Shown in pieces: positions 15,765-25,065 of a stretch of 64,000 bases of DNA. Source of the stretch: Paenibacillus sp. NFR01 (lineage in GTDB: Bacteria; Bacillota; Bacilli; Paenibacillales; Paenibacillaceae). Position 1 is the stretch's first letter, and each line of letters begins with the position of its first letter. The stretch is from positions 248,001 to 312,000 of the forward strand of contig NZ_FOIK01000003.1 of the NCBI RefSeq assembly GCF_900111565.1, written 5' to 3'. The notes below the pieces were generated by a model. The model searched no databases and was not told the origin of the DNA. It saw only the letters and a list, made by a program, of their open reading frames with translations. The position numbers and the translations under genes were made by a program.

Positions 15765-16610
15765 TTAGGAAAATAGGTCAAGCTGTCGCGGCGCAAGGCC
15801 GCCGTCGATACCCAGGAGCGCTTGAAGCTGCTGCGCATTCGGGCCGGCATCGCCGCCGGAATTGTTGTTAAAGGCGACATAGAGCTCCTTGCAGGTCGGT
15901 TCCAGCGCCAGCAGCCGATCCCGCCATTCTTCCAGCTCTTCCGTGCTGTAACGGTAGAGATAACGTTCTTTGCGCCAGTCGGGATTGGCGCCCTGGCTCC
16001 AGCCTCTGGCATTGCGGCCGTGAAGGCGGACATAAGTCAGTTGCGGGTTGGCAGTTACGGGCACGAGGGGCACCGACGCCGTCCCGATCTGCGGTTCGTC
16101 GACGACGGTATGCACCCAGCCCAGTTCCTGCAGAAAGGCCGGCGTACGCTCCCGCAGCTCCCCGCTGTACCACGAAGCATTGCGGAATTCGACCGCGACC
16201 GGTACATCCTCCATACGCTCCTTTGTTTCGCGCAGGTGTTCGGCGTTCTCCTTGCTGCAATCAAACCACGGCGGATACTGGAACAGGACCATGGTCAGTT
16301 TGGCAGCCTCCCTGAGCGGGGCAATCGACTTGTGGAAGGCTTCATACATGTCCCGGTCCGATTCAAAGTATTGCTTTTTGCCGCGCAAATGGCCGGTCAT
16401 GCCCTGATAGGCTTTGACGACAAAACGGAAATTGTCCGGCGTCTGCTCGACCCAGCGCGCGTAATTTTTGACGGGAAGCACGGCATAGAACGAGCTGTCG
16501 ATCTCCACGAACGAAAAATAGGCGCTGTAGGCGCCAAGCCGCTCGGTGGATTTCATTTTGCCGTACAGTTCTTCATGGTCCGAAAATCCGGTCAGTCCGA
16601 TTTTGATCAT
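15765..16610 (-). CDS. DUF72 (YecE-like) family protein
   Basis: The 281-residue protein shows the DUF72 layout: IGLTGFSDHEELYG at the start, EIDSSFYAV, NFRFVVKAYQGMTGH, VLFQYPPWF, VAVEFRNASWY and TYVRLHGRNARGW. The fold is a TIM-barrel-like one, and the biochemical role is unknown. The C-terminal region has LYVAFNNNSGGDAGPNAQQLQALL, conserved in the family. It precedes the amylase gene by 47 bp, so co-transcription is likely. The ATG at 16610 is behind AAGGAGCG. It has no signal peptide or membrane segments. Confidence 0.88.
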   Translation of the reverse strand: MIKIGLTGFSDHEELYGKMKSTERLGAYSAYFSFVEIDSSFYAVLPVKNYARWVEQTPDNFRFVVKAYQGMTGHLRGKKQYFESDRDMYEAFHKSIAPLREAAKLTMVLFQYPPWFDCSKENAEHLRETKERMEDVPVAVEFRNASWYSGELRERTPAFLQELGWVHTVVDEPQIGTASVPLVPVTANPQLTYVRLHGRNARGWSQGANPDWRKERYLYRYSTEELEEWRDRLLALEPTCKELYVAFNNNSGGDAGPNAQQLQALLGIDGGLAPRQLDLFS

Positions 16611-16664
16611 GCGGAACGCTCCTTATGTGAGGGATTTCGTCCATTCATGGCTAACATTTATATA

Positions 16665-16682
16665 AACGGGAATGTTCCCGTT
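16665..16682. promoter_or_regulatory. 18-bp perfect palindrome between divergent genes
   Basis: AACGGGAA-TG-TTCCCGTT is a perfect inverted repeat, 54 bp upstream of the DUF72 start. It lies in the 234-bp region shared with the divergent metallo-hydrolase gene. Its size and place suit a dimeric repressor site, but no regulator for it is identified. It has no T-tract to be a terminator. Confidence 0.5.
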
Positions 16683-16844
16683 GCAAACATTTGATTCACC
16701 CGGAGATTTGCGTCATGATAAAAGTATAAGGTGCATAAGGGTTATTTTACCGCTATGGGTGCTGTTATCACCAAAAGAAGGCGCGGATATACTTGCGGCG
16801 GGCGTTTGCAGCCGGCCTAAGGCGGTTCCGCGGAAGGAGAAGAA

Positions 16845-17696
16845 ATGGAGCATCGATTTGAGCGGCTTACCCCGCATATTGTCATTATGCACGCCGAACA
16901 CGAGACGGACCGGCCGATCCTTGCGGCAATCGCCGGCCAGCGGCGGACGCTGCTGCTGGATGCCGGCAATTCGCCGGCCCATGCCCGGCTGTTCCGCGAG
17001 GAGCTGCAGCGCCAGGGTCTGGAGCTACCGTCGCTGCTGGCGCTCACGCATTGGCACTGGGATCACAGCTTCGGCATGGCGGCATGGAATCTGCCGGCGG
17101 TTGCCCATACCGGAACAGCTGAAGCGCTGAAGCGGCTGTCAGCCCTGGAATGGCACGAAGCCGAACTGGCCCTTCTGGCCGCAGAGGGCGTTCTGAACGA
17201 GGCGAGCGCTGAACATATCCGGCTGGAATACGGCGATGCAGCACAGGTGAAGGTGGTTCCTCCGGATGTGGTGTTTGATCAGCGTACGGTGTTGGAGCTG
17301 GGCGGCGTGACCTGCGAGCTGACCCATGTCGGGGGCGACCATGCGGATGATTCCTGCATGCTGTATGTGAAAGAGGATCGCGTCCTGTTTGTCGGTGATG
17401 CCTTGGGGCCTTCCGTGTATGGCGGACCGCGGCGGTACAGCAGCACCGGTTTTCTCCGTCTGCTCGAAACCATCTACGCCTACGGGGCGGACTGGATTGT
17501 CGAGTCGCACGGCGTTCCGCTTTCGCCGGACGACTTCCGCCGGGAACTGGATCCTTGGGAGCGGCTTGCCCGGCTGGTCGACGTCTTCGGCAAAGACCGC
17601 ACCCGCGTGGTGCTCGAGCTGAAGGATTACCTGGGGCTGAACGAACTTCCCCGCGACCTGAGCCAAGGCGTCGAATATTTTATGGCCGGCGTTTGA
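16845..17696 (+). CDS. Metallo-beta-lactamase-fold hydrolase
   Basis: The 283-residue protein has the metal-binding signature THWHWDHS (HxHxDH, about residues 66-73), a second His in VGGDHADDS, an Asp in LFVGDALGPS and a final His in VESHGVPL, which would complete a two-metal site. N-terminal LLLDAGNSPAH fits the family. The metal ligands appear intact, so it should be an active hydrolase of unknown substrate. The ATG at 16845 sits 6-7 nt after AAGGAG. It has no signal peptide. It is a single gene ended by a strong terminator shared with the convergent cyclase gene. Confidence 0.87.
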   Translation: MEHRFERLTPHIVIMHAEHETDRPILAAIAGQRRTLLLDAGNSPAHARLFREELQRQGLELPSLLALTHWHWDHSFGMAAWNLPAVAHTGTAEALKRLSALEWHEAELALLAAEGVLNEASAEHIRLEYGDAAQVKVVPPDVVFDQRTVLELGGVTCELTHVGGDHADDSCMLYVKEDRVLFVGDALGPSVYGGPRRYSSTGFLRLLETIYAYGADWIVESHGVPLSPDDFRRELDPWERLARLVDVFGKDRTRVVLELKDYLGLNELPRDLSQGVEYFMAGV

Positions 17697-17752
17697 ACGG
17701 GAGCATAGGCAAGGGCGCTTTTGCCGCCGCAGGACCAGCGGAATATAACGTC

Positions 17753-17790
17753 AAAAAAACCACCGCATCGGTATCTGCGGTGGTTTTTTT
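17753..17790. terminator. Bidirectional terminator
   Basis: AAAAAAACCACCGCA (17753-17767) and TGCGGTGGTTTTTTT (17776-17790) form a perfect 15-bp stem with an 8-nt loop and homopolymer ends on both strands. It serves the metallo-hydrolase on the plus strand and the diguanylate cyclase on the minus strand. Confidence 0.95.
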
Positions 17791-17802
17791 GGCGGCTGCG
17801 GC

Positions 17803-19395
17803 CTAATGCGGCACAAATGCGGAAATCCCGCCGCCGTTCGAGGTATGGACGGCGTTGCGGCCGCTCCGTTTGGACGTGTACAGCGCGTGGTCCGCTTCGG
17901 AGAGCAGCTCCTCCAGCGAGATGCCGGGGCGCGAGGAATCCGCTACGCCGAAGCTTGCCGTTACATGGATGGGGCCGGACAGTGCATAAAACGGGCTTGC
18001 CGCGATATCCGCACGAATTTCTTCCGCAAGCTGCGCGGCTTCATCCAGATCGGTGTCCGGGAGGCAAAGGACAAATTCCTCGCCGCCGTAGCGTCCGAAA
18101 ATATCCTGTTCCCGGAGATGCCTCTCGCAGACGGCTGAAATATGCCTCAGCGCCATGTCGCCGAATTGATGGCCATGCCGGTCATTGATGTTCTTGAAAA
18201 AATCGATGTCGAGCAGGATGACCGACACATCCATGCCGGTTTCGGCCTGCTCCGCGAGCAGCTGGCGGCTGAGCTCCATGAAATGCATCCGGTTATAAAT
18301 GCCAGTAAGGCTGTCGGTCGTCGCCAGCACCTTCAGCCGTTCCTGAAGCAGCGTCCGCTCCGTGACGTCGATCAGCATGATCATCCGGCCGGCGAGCTGG
18401 CCGTCCTGCTTGGTAACCGGGGACGAACGGATCTGGTAATAGTTCATGCCGTCGACCTTCTTCCAGGCCAGCTCCCGTTCCTCGCGTTCCAACGGGTCGG
18501 AATGCATGACATATTGGACGGCTTCGGCACCGGCGGGCAGGAAGAGCTGGGCGAGCGGGCGTCCGATCGACGATGTGTCCAGCCCCTCCAGCATTTCCGC
18601 CGCTGCCCGGTTGTAGTCAATCAGCATGTCGTAACGGTCGGTGACCAGGACCCCGTCGCGCATGCTCTCAAACAGATTCTCCCGGGCGATCGGCGCTGCG
18701 GTGAGCATTCCCCGCGAGAGGATGGCCCAGATATACAGCGTGGAGGTTACGCTCATGATGACCGGGACAGGGTCCATGCCGTACGGCGTCTTGTTCATCA
18801 AATAGAGGAAGGCGCCCAGCGCCGGGAGAAACTGGCCGATCAGGATGGTGACCATCTGCCGGCGGTAGATCCGCTTCATCTTGTTCCACTGCCACAGCAT
18901 CAGGAACATTCCGGCCAGCAGGCAGCCGAAGGTCACGCTGCCCTGGACGATGTACCAGGGGCCCATGACGATATCGACCATCGGCGTCGGCGTTCCTTCG
19001 CGGAGGTACATCGAGCGGTAAAACAGATGATGATAGTCGTTGGTCCATACCAGCAGAGTCGAGAGGACAGGGATGCTGTACAGGAAGGTCAGCAGCTTTG
19101 TTTTGATCAGCCGGTCCAGTCCGACGAAATGCATGACCATCAGCAGGCTGGACGGGGCGATATAAGGCATTCCCAGGTATTCGACCTTTACCCAGAAGCC
19201 GATCTCCCGGAGCGTGTCGCCCGATAGTTCCAGCGCAAAGCCGAAGGTATAAATAGCCGAAGCAACGGAACTGATGATAAACGCGTTGATTCCGGTGAAA
19301 TCGGTTTTTTTGTAGTAAGCGATTAAGGCAAGCAGGGCGTTGAGCACGCCGGAGATGCAGACGACGACAATATAATTAGAGATCAAAGAGTCCAT
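17803..19395 (-). CDS. Membrane diguanylate cyclase: 7TM, PAS and GGDEF domains
   Basis: About residues 1-235 are seven hydrophobic helices resembling the N-terminal 7TM module of sensor kinases. A PAS-like domain follows (ENLFESMRDGVLVTDRYDML), then a GGDEF domain from about 365. The active site GGEEF is intact and preceded five residues earlier by REQD, the RxxD inhibitory site, so it should make c-di-GMP with product feedback. I start at 19395 (MDSLISNYIVVV), because the first helix begins there; the frame extends 44 codons upstream without a good ribosome site. AGGAG lies 14-15 nt before this ATG, rather far. The signal is unknown. Confidence 0.88.
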   Translation of the reverse strand: MDSLISNYIVVVCISGVLNALLALIAYYKKTDFTGINAFIISSVASAIYTFGFALELSGDTLREIGFWVKVEYLGMPYIAPSSLLMVMHFVGLDRLIKTKLLTFLYSIPVLSTLLVWTNDYHHLFYRSMYLREGTPTPMVDIVMGPWYIVQGSVTFGCLLAGMFLMLWQWNKMKRIYRRQMVTILIGQFLPALGAFLYLMNKTPYGMDPVPVIMSVTSTLYIWAILSRGMLTAAPIARENLFESMRDGVLVTDRYDMLIDYNRAAAEMLEGLDTSSIGRPLAQLFLPAGAEAVQYVMHSDPLEREERELAWKKVDGMNYYQIRSSPVTKQDGQLAGRMIMLIDVTERTLLQERLKVLATTDSLTGIYNRMHFMELSRQLLAEQAETGMDVSVILLDIDFFKNINDRHGHQFGDMALRHISAVCERHLREQDIFGRYGGEEFVLCLPDTDLDEAAQLAEEIRADIAASPFYALSGPIHVTASFGVADSSRPGISLEELLSEADHALYTSKRSGRNAVHTSNGGGISAFVPH

Positions 19396-19552
19396 AGATC
19401 GCGGCTTGTCTCCTGTTATTAATGAAATGATAGTTAAATAGTAACACAGATTGCCTGGGAGCACATGATGCTTCCTTAGGGCTACAAATGTAAGGGTATA
19501 TAACTTCAATATCGGCATCCTTTGCATAAATGACCAGGTTTTTTTGCCCGGC

Positions 19553-19602
19553 TAGACAAAATGCCGGAAATTAAGAAGTGCAATTTTACGCTTTGTCTAA
19601 TG
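19553..19602 (+). promoter_or_regulatory. Separated TAGACA/TGTCTA half-sites upstream of the pyrimidine ABC operon
   Basis: TAGACAAA at 19553-19560 and TTTGTCTAATG at 19592-19602 form an inverted pair with centres 41 bp apart, about four helical turns. The right half matches TGTCTAATG at the preT promoter exactly. They lie 140-180 bp before the ABC ATPase start, in a 340-bp gene-free region between divergent genes. I infer a binding site for the PucR-family regulator of this locus. Nothing else recognisable lies in that region. Confidence 0.55.
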
Positions 19603-19735
19603 AGTGGGTGGAGCCTTCCGTGTAACATGTTAGTTAATCCTACATCGTAATTAAAAGTTATTGTCGGAAACGGATTTTTCGTGTTATATAAACTGTCATA
19701 TACAACGAGTGCAGATCGTGAAGGGGGAGTTCTAC

Positions 19736-20518
19736 ATGTCATCGGTAGCGGCGAGAATGCCTGAAATTCAACTGCAGAACGTGGAAATGCGTTACCGGAC
19801 GGAAACGGCCGACGTTCTTGCGCTTCACCAGGTTAGCCTGGATATCGCCAAGGGGGAGTTCGTCTCTTTGCTGGGTCCTTCGGGCTGCGGAAAAACGACG
19901 CTGCTGCGGCTCATGGCCGATCTGATTGCGCCGACCGGCGGCAAGGTGAACGTGGCGGGCAAAAGCGCCAGGGAAGCGAGGCTGGCGCAGAAATACGGCA
20001 TCGTATTTCAAAGCCCGGTGCTCTATGACTGGCGGAAGGTCAAGCACAACATTACCCTGCCGCTGGAGCTGATGGGCGTCAAGAAGTCGGTCCGGGAAGA
20101 CAAAGCGCTGGAGCTGCTTGATCTGGTAGGCCTTCAAGGCTTCGCCGATAAATATCCTTGGCAGCTCAGCGGAGGCATGCAGCAGCGCGTGGCGATTGCC
20201 CGGGCGCTGTCGATGGAGCCGGAAATCCTGCTGATGGATGAACCCTTCTCCGCGCTGGATGAATTTACGCGCGAACGCCTGAATGAAGAGCTGCTCTCCG
20301 TATGGAGCAAAGTGCAGAATACGATCGTCTTTGTGACTCACAGCATTCCGGAGTCGATTTTCCTGTCGGACCGGGTGTTTGTGCTCTCGCCGCATCCCGG
20401 CAGGCTGTCGGCCATCGTCGACATCCCGCTGCCGCGTCCGCGTACGGCGGAGATGCGTAACAGCCCGCAATTTTACGAGCTGATCTCGAGAATCCGCGAC
20501 AGCTTCGAAGGGGTGTAG
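19736..20518 (+). CDS. ABC transporter ATPase, probable pyrimidine importer
   Basis: The 260-residue ATPase belongs to the SsuB/TauB/ThiZ group: Walker A GPSGCGKTTLLR, signature LSGGMQQRVAIARAL, Walker B ILLMDEPFSALDEFTRE and switch VTHSIPESIFLSDRV. It powers an importer whose two permeases and lipoprotein follow. Start 19736 is chosen because AAGGGGGAG lies 6-7 nt upstream; the frame runs 25 codons further. It begins a run of seven plus-strand genes that includes catabolic enzymes, so the imported solute is probably a pyrimidine base or related compound. Thiamine-precursor uptake is the main alternative, as these families are related. Confidence 0.85.
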   Translation: MSSVAARMPEIQLQNVEMRYRTETADVLALHQVSLDIAKGEFVSLLGPSGCGKTTLLRLMADLIAPTGGKVNVAGKSAREARLAQKYGIVFQSPVLYDWRKVKHNITLPLELMGVKKSVREDKALELLDLVGLQGFADKYPWQLSGGMQQRVAIARALSMEPEILLMDEPFSALDEFTRERLNEELLSVWSKVQNTIVFVTHSIPESIFLSDRVFVLSPHPGRLSAIVDIPLPRPRTAEMRNSPQFYELISRIRDSFEGV

Positions 20519-20520
20519 CC

Positions 20521-21336
20521 ATGAAAGGGAACAGCGCGCTGGCCAGCAGCCGGCTGCTGCCGCTGCTGGTGTGGATCGTCTTGCTCCTTGCGGTATGGGA
20601 GGGGATGTCCTGGTATTTGCTGCATGTGGCCAAGACGCCGCTGGCCCAGTCGAAGCTGCCGTACGTTCATGAAGTGGCAGCGACGCTGTGGAAATACAGC
20701 GGTACACTCCTGAAAGAAGGGGGAGCGACCTTCGGCAATGCGGGCGTCGGCTTTTTGCTCGGCGCGGCGGCAGGCGTGCTGCTGGCCGTGCTGATGAGCC
20801 TCTCCCGGACGATTGAGCGGCTGGCTTTTCCGTATGCCATCGCCTCGCAAATGATTCCGATTCTGGGCCTGGCGCCCATCATCTACGGCATTGTCCGCGA
20901 CGAGCAGGTGTCGCGGATCATCATCTCGGGATATATCACCTTCTTCCCGGTGGCGCTGAATATGCTGCGCGGTCTGCGCAGCGTAGAGCTGCCGGCGGTA
21001 GAACTGATGCATTCCTACGCGGCAAAATCCTGGGCCGTCTACTGGAAGCTGCGGCTGCCGGCCTCGCTGCCGGGCTTGTTCGGCGGCCTCAAGATCGCCG
21101 CGCCGCTGGCCGTGACGGGCGCGATTCTGGTGGAGCTGATGGGTGCGCAGCATGGCATCGGCGTCATCATGCTCCGCAACCTCTATTACGGCCCTTCGCA
21201 TACGTACATGTTCTGGTCCACCGTCCTCGTCGGTGCGCTGCTCGGCATCGCCAGCTACTGGCTGATGGGCCTCATCGAGCGATTGGCCGCGCCCTGGCAG
21301 CCGGAATTCCGGCCGAAAGGAGGCGACCGCGGATGA
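20521..21336 (+). CDS. ABC transporter permease 1, probable pyrimidine importer
   Basis: The protein (271 residues) is a BPD-type permease with about six helices. It carries the EAA-like cytoplasmic loop ELMHSYAAKSWAVYWKLRLP followed by SLPGLFGGLKIA, which contacts the ATPase. It starts 2 bp after the ATPase stop, and its own stop overlaps the next permease (ATGA at 21333-21336). Two different permeases rather than a homodimer suggest a heterodimeric channel. The family is that of SsuC/TauC and of NMT1-type systems. Confidence 0.87.
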   Translation: MKGNSALASSRLLPLLVWIVLLLAVWEGMSWYLLHVAKTPLAQSKLPYVHEVAATLWKYSGTLLKEGGATFGNAGVGFLLGAAAGVLLAVLMSLSRTIERLAFPYAIASQMIPILGLAPIIYGIVRDEQVSRIIISGYITFFPVALNMLRGLRSVELPAVELMHSYAAKSWAVYWKLRLPASLPGLFGGLKIAAPLAVTGAILVELMGAQHGIGVIMLRNLYYGPSHTYMFWSTVLVGALLGIASYWLMGLIERLAAPWQPEFRPKGGDRG

Positions 21337-22232
21337 AAGAAACTTCGGTACGCGAAGCGGCTATTTTAGCCCCGGCCGGGAATGACGGATCCGCAGTATC
21401 TCTTATAACAACGAATAAACGCGCGTCGGCATCTTCGAATCCACGCAAAAAGCGGAAAATCATACGGCGCATTTTTAATCCGTCGGTGGTGTTGCCTCTT
21501 CTGTTGGGTGCGCTGTTCCTGCTGTTGTGGGAAAAGCAGGTCTTCCATAAGCTCTTTGATCTCAAAAAATATCAGCTTCCGCTTCCTTCGGCCATATACG
21601 AAGCGCTGAGGGACAATTTCAGCCTGCTGCTGTCCTATACAGGCTACACGCTGACCGAAGCGGTGGTCGGCATGCTGCTCGGCTCCGCCTGCGGCTTCCT
21701 GATCGCACTGGCGGCAACGGCGTGGCCGCGCTGGGGCAGCAGCAGCCTGACGCTGGTGGCCGCGCTGAACGCCGTGCCGATCGTGGCGCTCGCCCCGATC
21801 ATGAACCTGTGGTTCGGCGACGGCATCGGCTCCCGCGCCGCCATTGTCGTAGCGACAACGATGGCGGCGATGGCTATCAACAGCTATAAGGGCATGACGG
21901 CGGTTGATCCGCTGGCGCTGGATCTCATGCATTCCTACGCTGCAGGCAAGCCGGCGGTATTCCGGTATTTGCGGATTCAGAACAGCCTGCCGTATGTGTT
22001 CACCGCGCTGAAGATCAACGCCACCGCCAGCATGATCGGCGCCATCGTCGGGGAGTTCTTTTTCTCCTCGCGCGGTCTCGGTTACCTGCTGTCCAACTCG
22101 ATCAAGGTGGCGAAGATGCCGCTTGGCTGGTCCTGCATCGTGCTTGCGGCCATCGCCGGCGTTCTCTTTTACCTGGTTATCGAATGGCTGGAGAAGATCT
22201 TTATCCGCTGGCATGCTTCCCAGCGCGCCTGA
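21333..22232 (+). CDS. ABC transporter permease 2, probable pyrimidine importer
   Basis: The protein (299 residues) has a charged cytosolic N-terminal tail (NPRKKRKIIRRIFNPS) longer than in its partner, followed by six helices. The EAA-like loop is DLMHSYAAGKPAVFRYLRI followed by NSLPYVFTALKI. It overlaps the first permease by four bases. A 146-bp gap with no recognised feature separates it from the lipoprotein gene. Together with the first permease it should form the membrane channel for the solute bound by the lipoprotein. Confidence 0.87.
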   Translation: MKETSVREAAILAPAGNDGSAVSLITTNKRASASSNPRKKRKIIRRIFNPSVVLPLLLGALFLLLWEKQVFHKLFDLKKYQLPLPSAIYEALRDNFSLLLSYTGYTLTEAVVGMLLGSACGFLIALAATAWPRWGSSSLTLVAALNAVPIVALAPIMNLWFGDGIGSRAAIVVATTMAAMAINSYKGMTAVDPLALDLMHSYAAGKPAVFRYLRIQNSLPYVFTALKINATASMIGAIVGEFFFSSRGLGYLLSNSIKVAKMPLGWSCIVLAAIAGVLFYLVIEWLEKIFIRWHASQRA

Positions 22233-22378
22233 CCTGTTATAGGTACATCCGGCCGGAGCGCAGCGCGAAGACAGAGGCGTCTGCGCCACCGCGGCCGTGT
22301 GCATACAGCTGTACAACGATACCATGCTGTGACCCGCTCGAGACAAAAAATCAAAATTGGTAGGGGGAGTTGGCCTTG

Positions 22379-23488
22379 ATGAAACGGAAAAAAAGCAAAT
22401 TTCGCGGCGGACTGTTGTTGGCGGCACTGGTAATGGTCTTTTCACTTCTGGCGGGCTGCGGCAACAACAATAACAATGCGGGTGCGCCGGTAGCTGAGGC
22501 GAATGGCGGTGCGGAAGCGTCGGCTTCCCCGGATGCGGCGGCAACGGAAGCGCCGGCAGCCGAGCCGGTCAAGGTCAAGCTGCAGCTCAAATGGGTGCCG
22601 CAGGCACAATTCGCCGGTTATTTTTTGGCCAAGGATAAAGGGTATTATGCCGATGAAGGCTTGGATGTCGAAATCCTGCCGGGCGGACCGGACATCGTGC
22701 CGGAGCAGCAGGTGGCCGGCGGTTCCGCCGATATCGGCGTGGATTGGGTGGCGAGCCTGCTGACGAGCCAGGAGCAGGAAATGCCGCTGGTGCAGATCGC
22801 GCAGATTTTCCAGAAGAGCGGCCTGGTGCTGGTCTCCAAAAAGGACGCAGGCATTAACGGTCCGGCGGACCTCAAGGGCAAAAAAGTCGGCAACTGGATG
22901 GGCGGCAACGAGTTTGAAATTTTGGCACTCTTCGACAAATACAAGCTGGACTCAAACAAGGATCTGAACTTTACGAAGCAGGGCTTCACGATGGACCAAT
23001 TCCTCGGCGGCGAGATCGATGCGGCTTCGGCAATGACTTATAACGAATATCAGGTCGTGCTGGAATCCGGCATCAAGGCCGAAGACCTGAACGTCATCGA
23101 CATGAACGATGAAGGCGTGGCGATGCTGGAAGACAATCTGTTCGCCAACAAGGAATGGTTGGAAGCCAACAAGGAGACGGCGGCAAAATTCGTCCGCGCT
23201 TCCCTGAAGGGTTGGAAGGACGCGATTGCCGATCCGGAAGCGGCGGTAGACAGCGTCATGAAGCTGGCCGAGGAAGGCAGCACGACCCGCGAGCATCAGC
23301 TCACGATGATGACCGAGGTCGCCAAGCTGATTCAGCCGGAGGGCTTCGACGTCTCCAAGCTGGGGTATACCGATGCGGCCGCGTTCCAGCAAACGGCGGA
23401 TATCGCGCTTAAATTCGGCGTTATCAAAACGGCGTCCAAAGTGGACGAAGCGTACACGAACGAGATTGTGGAGATGGCATCCAAATAA
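22379..23488 (+). CDS. NMT1/THI5-like substrate-binding lipoprotein
   Basis: The 369-residue precursor begins with MKRKKSKFRG, a hydrophobic segment and a lipobox ending FSLLAGC, so it is anchored outside the membrane by the cysteine. An Ala/Glu/Pro-rich linker follows, then the NMT1-like fold with KLQLKWVPQAQFAGYFLAKD, GYYADEGLDVEILPGGP and GGEIDAASAMTYNEYQ. This group binds pyrimidine-like ligands such as thiamine precursors, and similar proteins accompany pyrimidine-degradation genes. Start 22379 follows GGGGAG by 10 nt; a TTG at 22370 lies too close to it. Ligand identity is inferred from context. Confidence 0.87.
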   Translation: MKRKKSKFRGGLLLAALVMVFSLLAGCGNNNNNAGAPVAEANGGAEASASPDAAATEAPAAEPVKVKLQLKWVPQAQFAGYFLAKDKGYYADEGLDVEILPGGPDIVPEQQVAGGSADIGVDWVASLLTSQEQEMPLVQIAQIFQKSGLVLVSKKDAGINGPADLKGKKVGNWMGGNEFEILALFDKYKLDSNKDLNFTKQGFTMDQFLGGEIDAASAMTYNEYQVVLESGIKAEDLNVIDMNDEGVAMLEDNLFANKEWLEANKETAAKFVRASLKGWKDAIADPEAAVDSVMKLAEEGSTTREHQLTMMTEVAKLIQPEGFDVSKLGYTDAAAFQQTADIALKFGVIKTASKVDEAYTNEIVEMASK

Positions 23489-23512
23489 CGGTTTGGCTTA
23501 TACAATCATTCG

Positions 23513-23538
23513 GATGACCGCCTTCGCCGGCGGTCATC
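23513..23538 (+). terminator. Hairpin between the ABC genes and the dehydrogenase gene
   Basis: GATGACCGCC pairs perfectly with GGCGGTCATC around a 6-nt loop, followed by TCTTATCAT. The weak T-tract suggests a partial terminator or mRNA-stability element rather than a full stop, so enzymes and transporter may be made in unequal amounts from one transcript. Confidence 0.5.
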
Positions 23539-23571
23539 TCTTATCATCGGCATCGGGAAAGAGGTGCGCTT

Positions 23572-25035
23572 ATGTCGCTGGCGGCAAGACAGACGGTAAA
23601 AGTGAAAAATTATATCAACGGCATCTGGACCGAATCGGCGTCCGGCCGCGAAGAGGAGGTCTTTAATCCGGCGACAGGCGAGGTAATCGCCAAGGTGCCG
23701 CTCTCCAGTGAAGCGGAACTGGGAGCTGCGGTAACGGCGGCGGCGGAAGCTTTCGTAAGCTGGAAAAAGATTGCCGTTCCCCGGCGGGCCCGTTATTTCT
23801 TCGCATATCAGCAGCTGCTGGCCGCGCACAGCAGAGAACTGGCGGAGCTGATCACTCTGGAGAACGGTAAAAGCCTGGAGGAGGCGCTCGGCGAGGTGCA
23901 GCGGGGCATCGAATGTGTGGAATTTGCCGCCGGCGCCCCGACGCTGATGATGGGCAGCCAGCTGCCGGATATCGCGACCGGGATCGAATCGGGGATGTAC
24001 CGTTATCCGCTCGGCGTGGTCGGCGGGATCGCCCCGTTCAACTTCCCGATGATGGTGCCCTGCTGGATGTTCCCGCTGGCCATCGCTTGCGGCAATGCCT
24101 TCGTGCTGAAGCCTTCGGAACGGACGCCGCTTCTGGCCAATCGGCTGGCGGAACTGTTCGCCGAAGCGGGTTTTCCGCCCGGCGTGCTGAATGTCGTGCA
24201 CGGGGCGCATGAAGTCGTGAACGGGCTGCTCACGCATGAAGCCGTGAAGGCGATTTCCTTCGTCGGCTCCCAGCCGGTGGCGGAATACGTCTACAAAACC
24301 GGTGCGGCGAACGGAAAAAGAGTGCAGGCGCTGGCCGGCGCCAAAAACCACTCCATCGTGCTGCCGGATGCCGATCTGGACAACGCCGTCAAGAACATCA
24401 TCGCCGCCGCCTTCGGATCGGCAGGCGAGCGGTGCATGGCCTGCGCCGTCGTCGTCGCGCATGAGGACATCGCCGACGAGTTGCTCGGCCGGCTGGTGGA
24501 GGCCGCCGATGGCCTGAAGATCGGCGACGGCAGGGAAGACGGCGTCTTCCTCGGCCCGGTCATCCGCCAGTCCAGCAAGGACCGGACGATGGGGTATATC
24601 GAAGCAGGCCTTGCCGAGAACGCGGTGCTTGTCCGCGACGGCCGCAAGGATGCCGCCGCGGAAGGGACGGGGTATTTTCTCGGCCCGACGATCTTTGATC
24701 GTGTGCGGCCCGGCATGAGCATCTGGAAGGATGAAATCTTCGCGCCGCTGCTGTCCGTGGTGCGGGTGAGGGACTTGAGCGAAGCGATCGCGGTGGCGAA
24801 TGCGTCGCCGTTTGCCAACGGCGCCTGCATTTATACCGACAGCGCCAAGGCGATCCGCGAATTCCGCGAGGAGATGGATGCAGGCATGCTCGGCGTCAAT
24901 CTGGGCGTACCGGCGCCGATGGCTTTTTTTCCTTTTTCGGGCTACAAGAAGTCGTTCTACGGCGACCTTCATGCCAACGGACGGGACGGCGTTGAATTTT
25001 ACACCCGCAAAAAAATGATTACTGCGCGCTATTAG
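23572..25035 (+). CDS. mmsA: CoA-acylating methylmalonate-semialdehyde dehydrogenase
   Basis: The protein (487 residues) is an aldehyde dehydrogenase of the MMSDH branch. The signature region reads [21 protein letters not shown], and the catalytic cysteine is in GSAGERCMA. The group makes acetyl-CoA or propionyl-CoA from malonate or methylmalonate semialdehyde using CoA and NAD+. That fits the last step of uracil (via beta-alanine) and thymine (via beta-aminoisobutyrate) breakdown. The transaminase gene starts 30 bp later. An IolA role in inositol degradation is possible, but no inositol genes are nearby. Confidence 0.9.
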   Translation: MSLAARQTVKVKNYINGIWTESASGREEEVFNPATGEVIAKVPLSSEAELGAAVTAAAEAFVSWKKIAVPRRARYFFAYQQLLAAHSRELAELITLENGKSLEEALGEVQRGIECVEFAAGAPTLMMGSQLPDIATGIESGMYRYPLGVVGGIAPFNFPMMVPCWMFPLAIACGNAFVLKPSERTPLLANRLAELFAEAGFPPGVLNVVHGAHEVVNGLLTHEAVKAISFVGSQPVAEYVYKTGAANGKRVQALAGAKNHSIVLPDADLDNAVKNIIAAAFGSAGERCMACAVVVAHEDIADELLGRLVEAADGLKIGDGREDGVFLGPVIRQSSKDRTMGYIEAGLAENAVLVRDGRKDAAAEGTGYFLGPTIFDRVRPGMSIWKDEIFAPLLSVVRVRDLSEAIAVANASPFANGACIYTDSAKAIREFREEMDAGMLGVNLGVPAPMAFFPFSGYKKSFYGDLHANGRDGVEFYTRKKMITARY

Positions 25036-25065
25036 CGGAGCGGGATTTTGAGAGGAGCGAGCGCT

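Noticed and set aside
22233..22378. Thiamine (TPP) riboswitch before the NMT1-like gene
   Set aside because: No CTGAGA and ACCTGA-type conserved blocks are present; a TPP switch would have argued for thiamine-precursor import.
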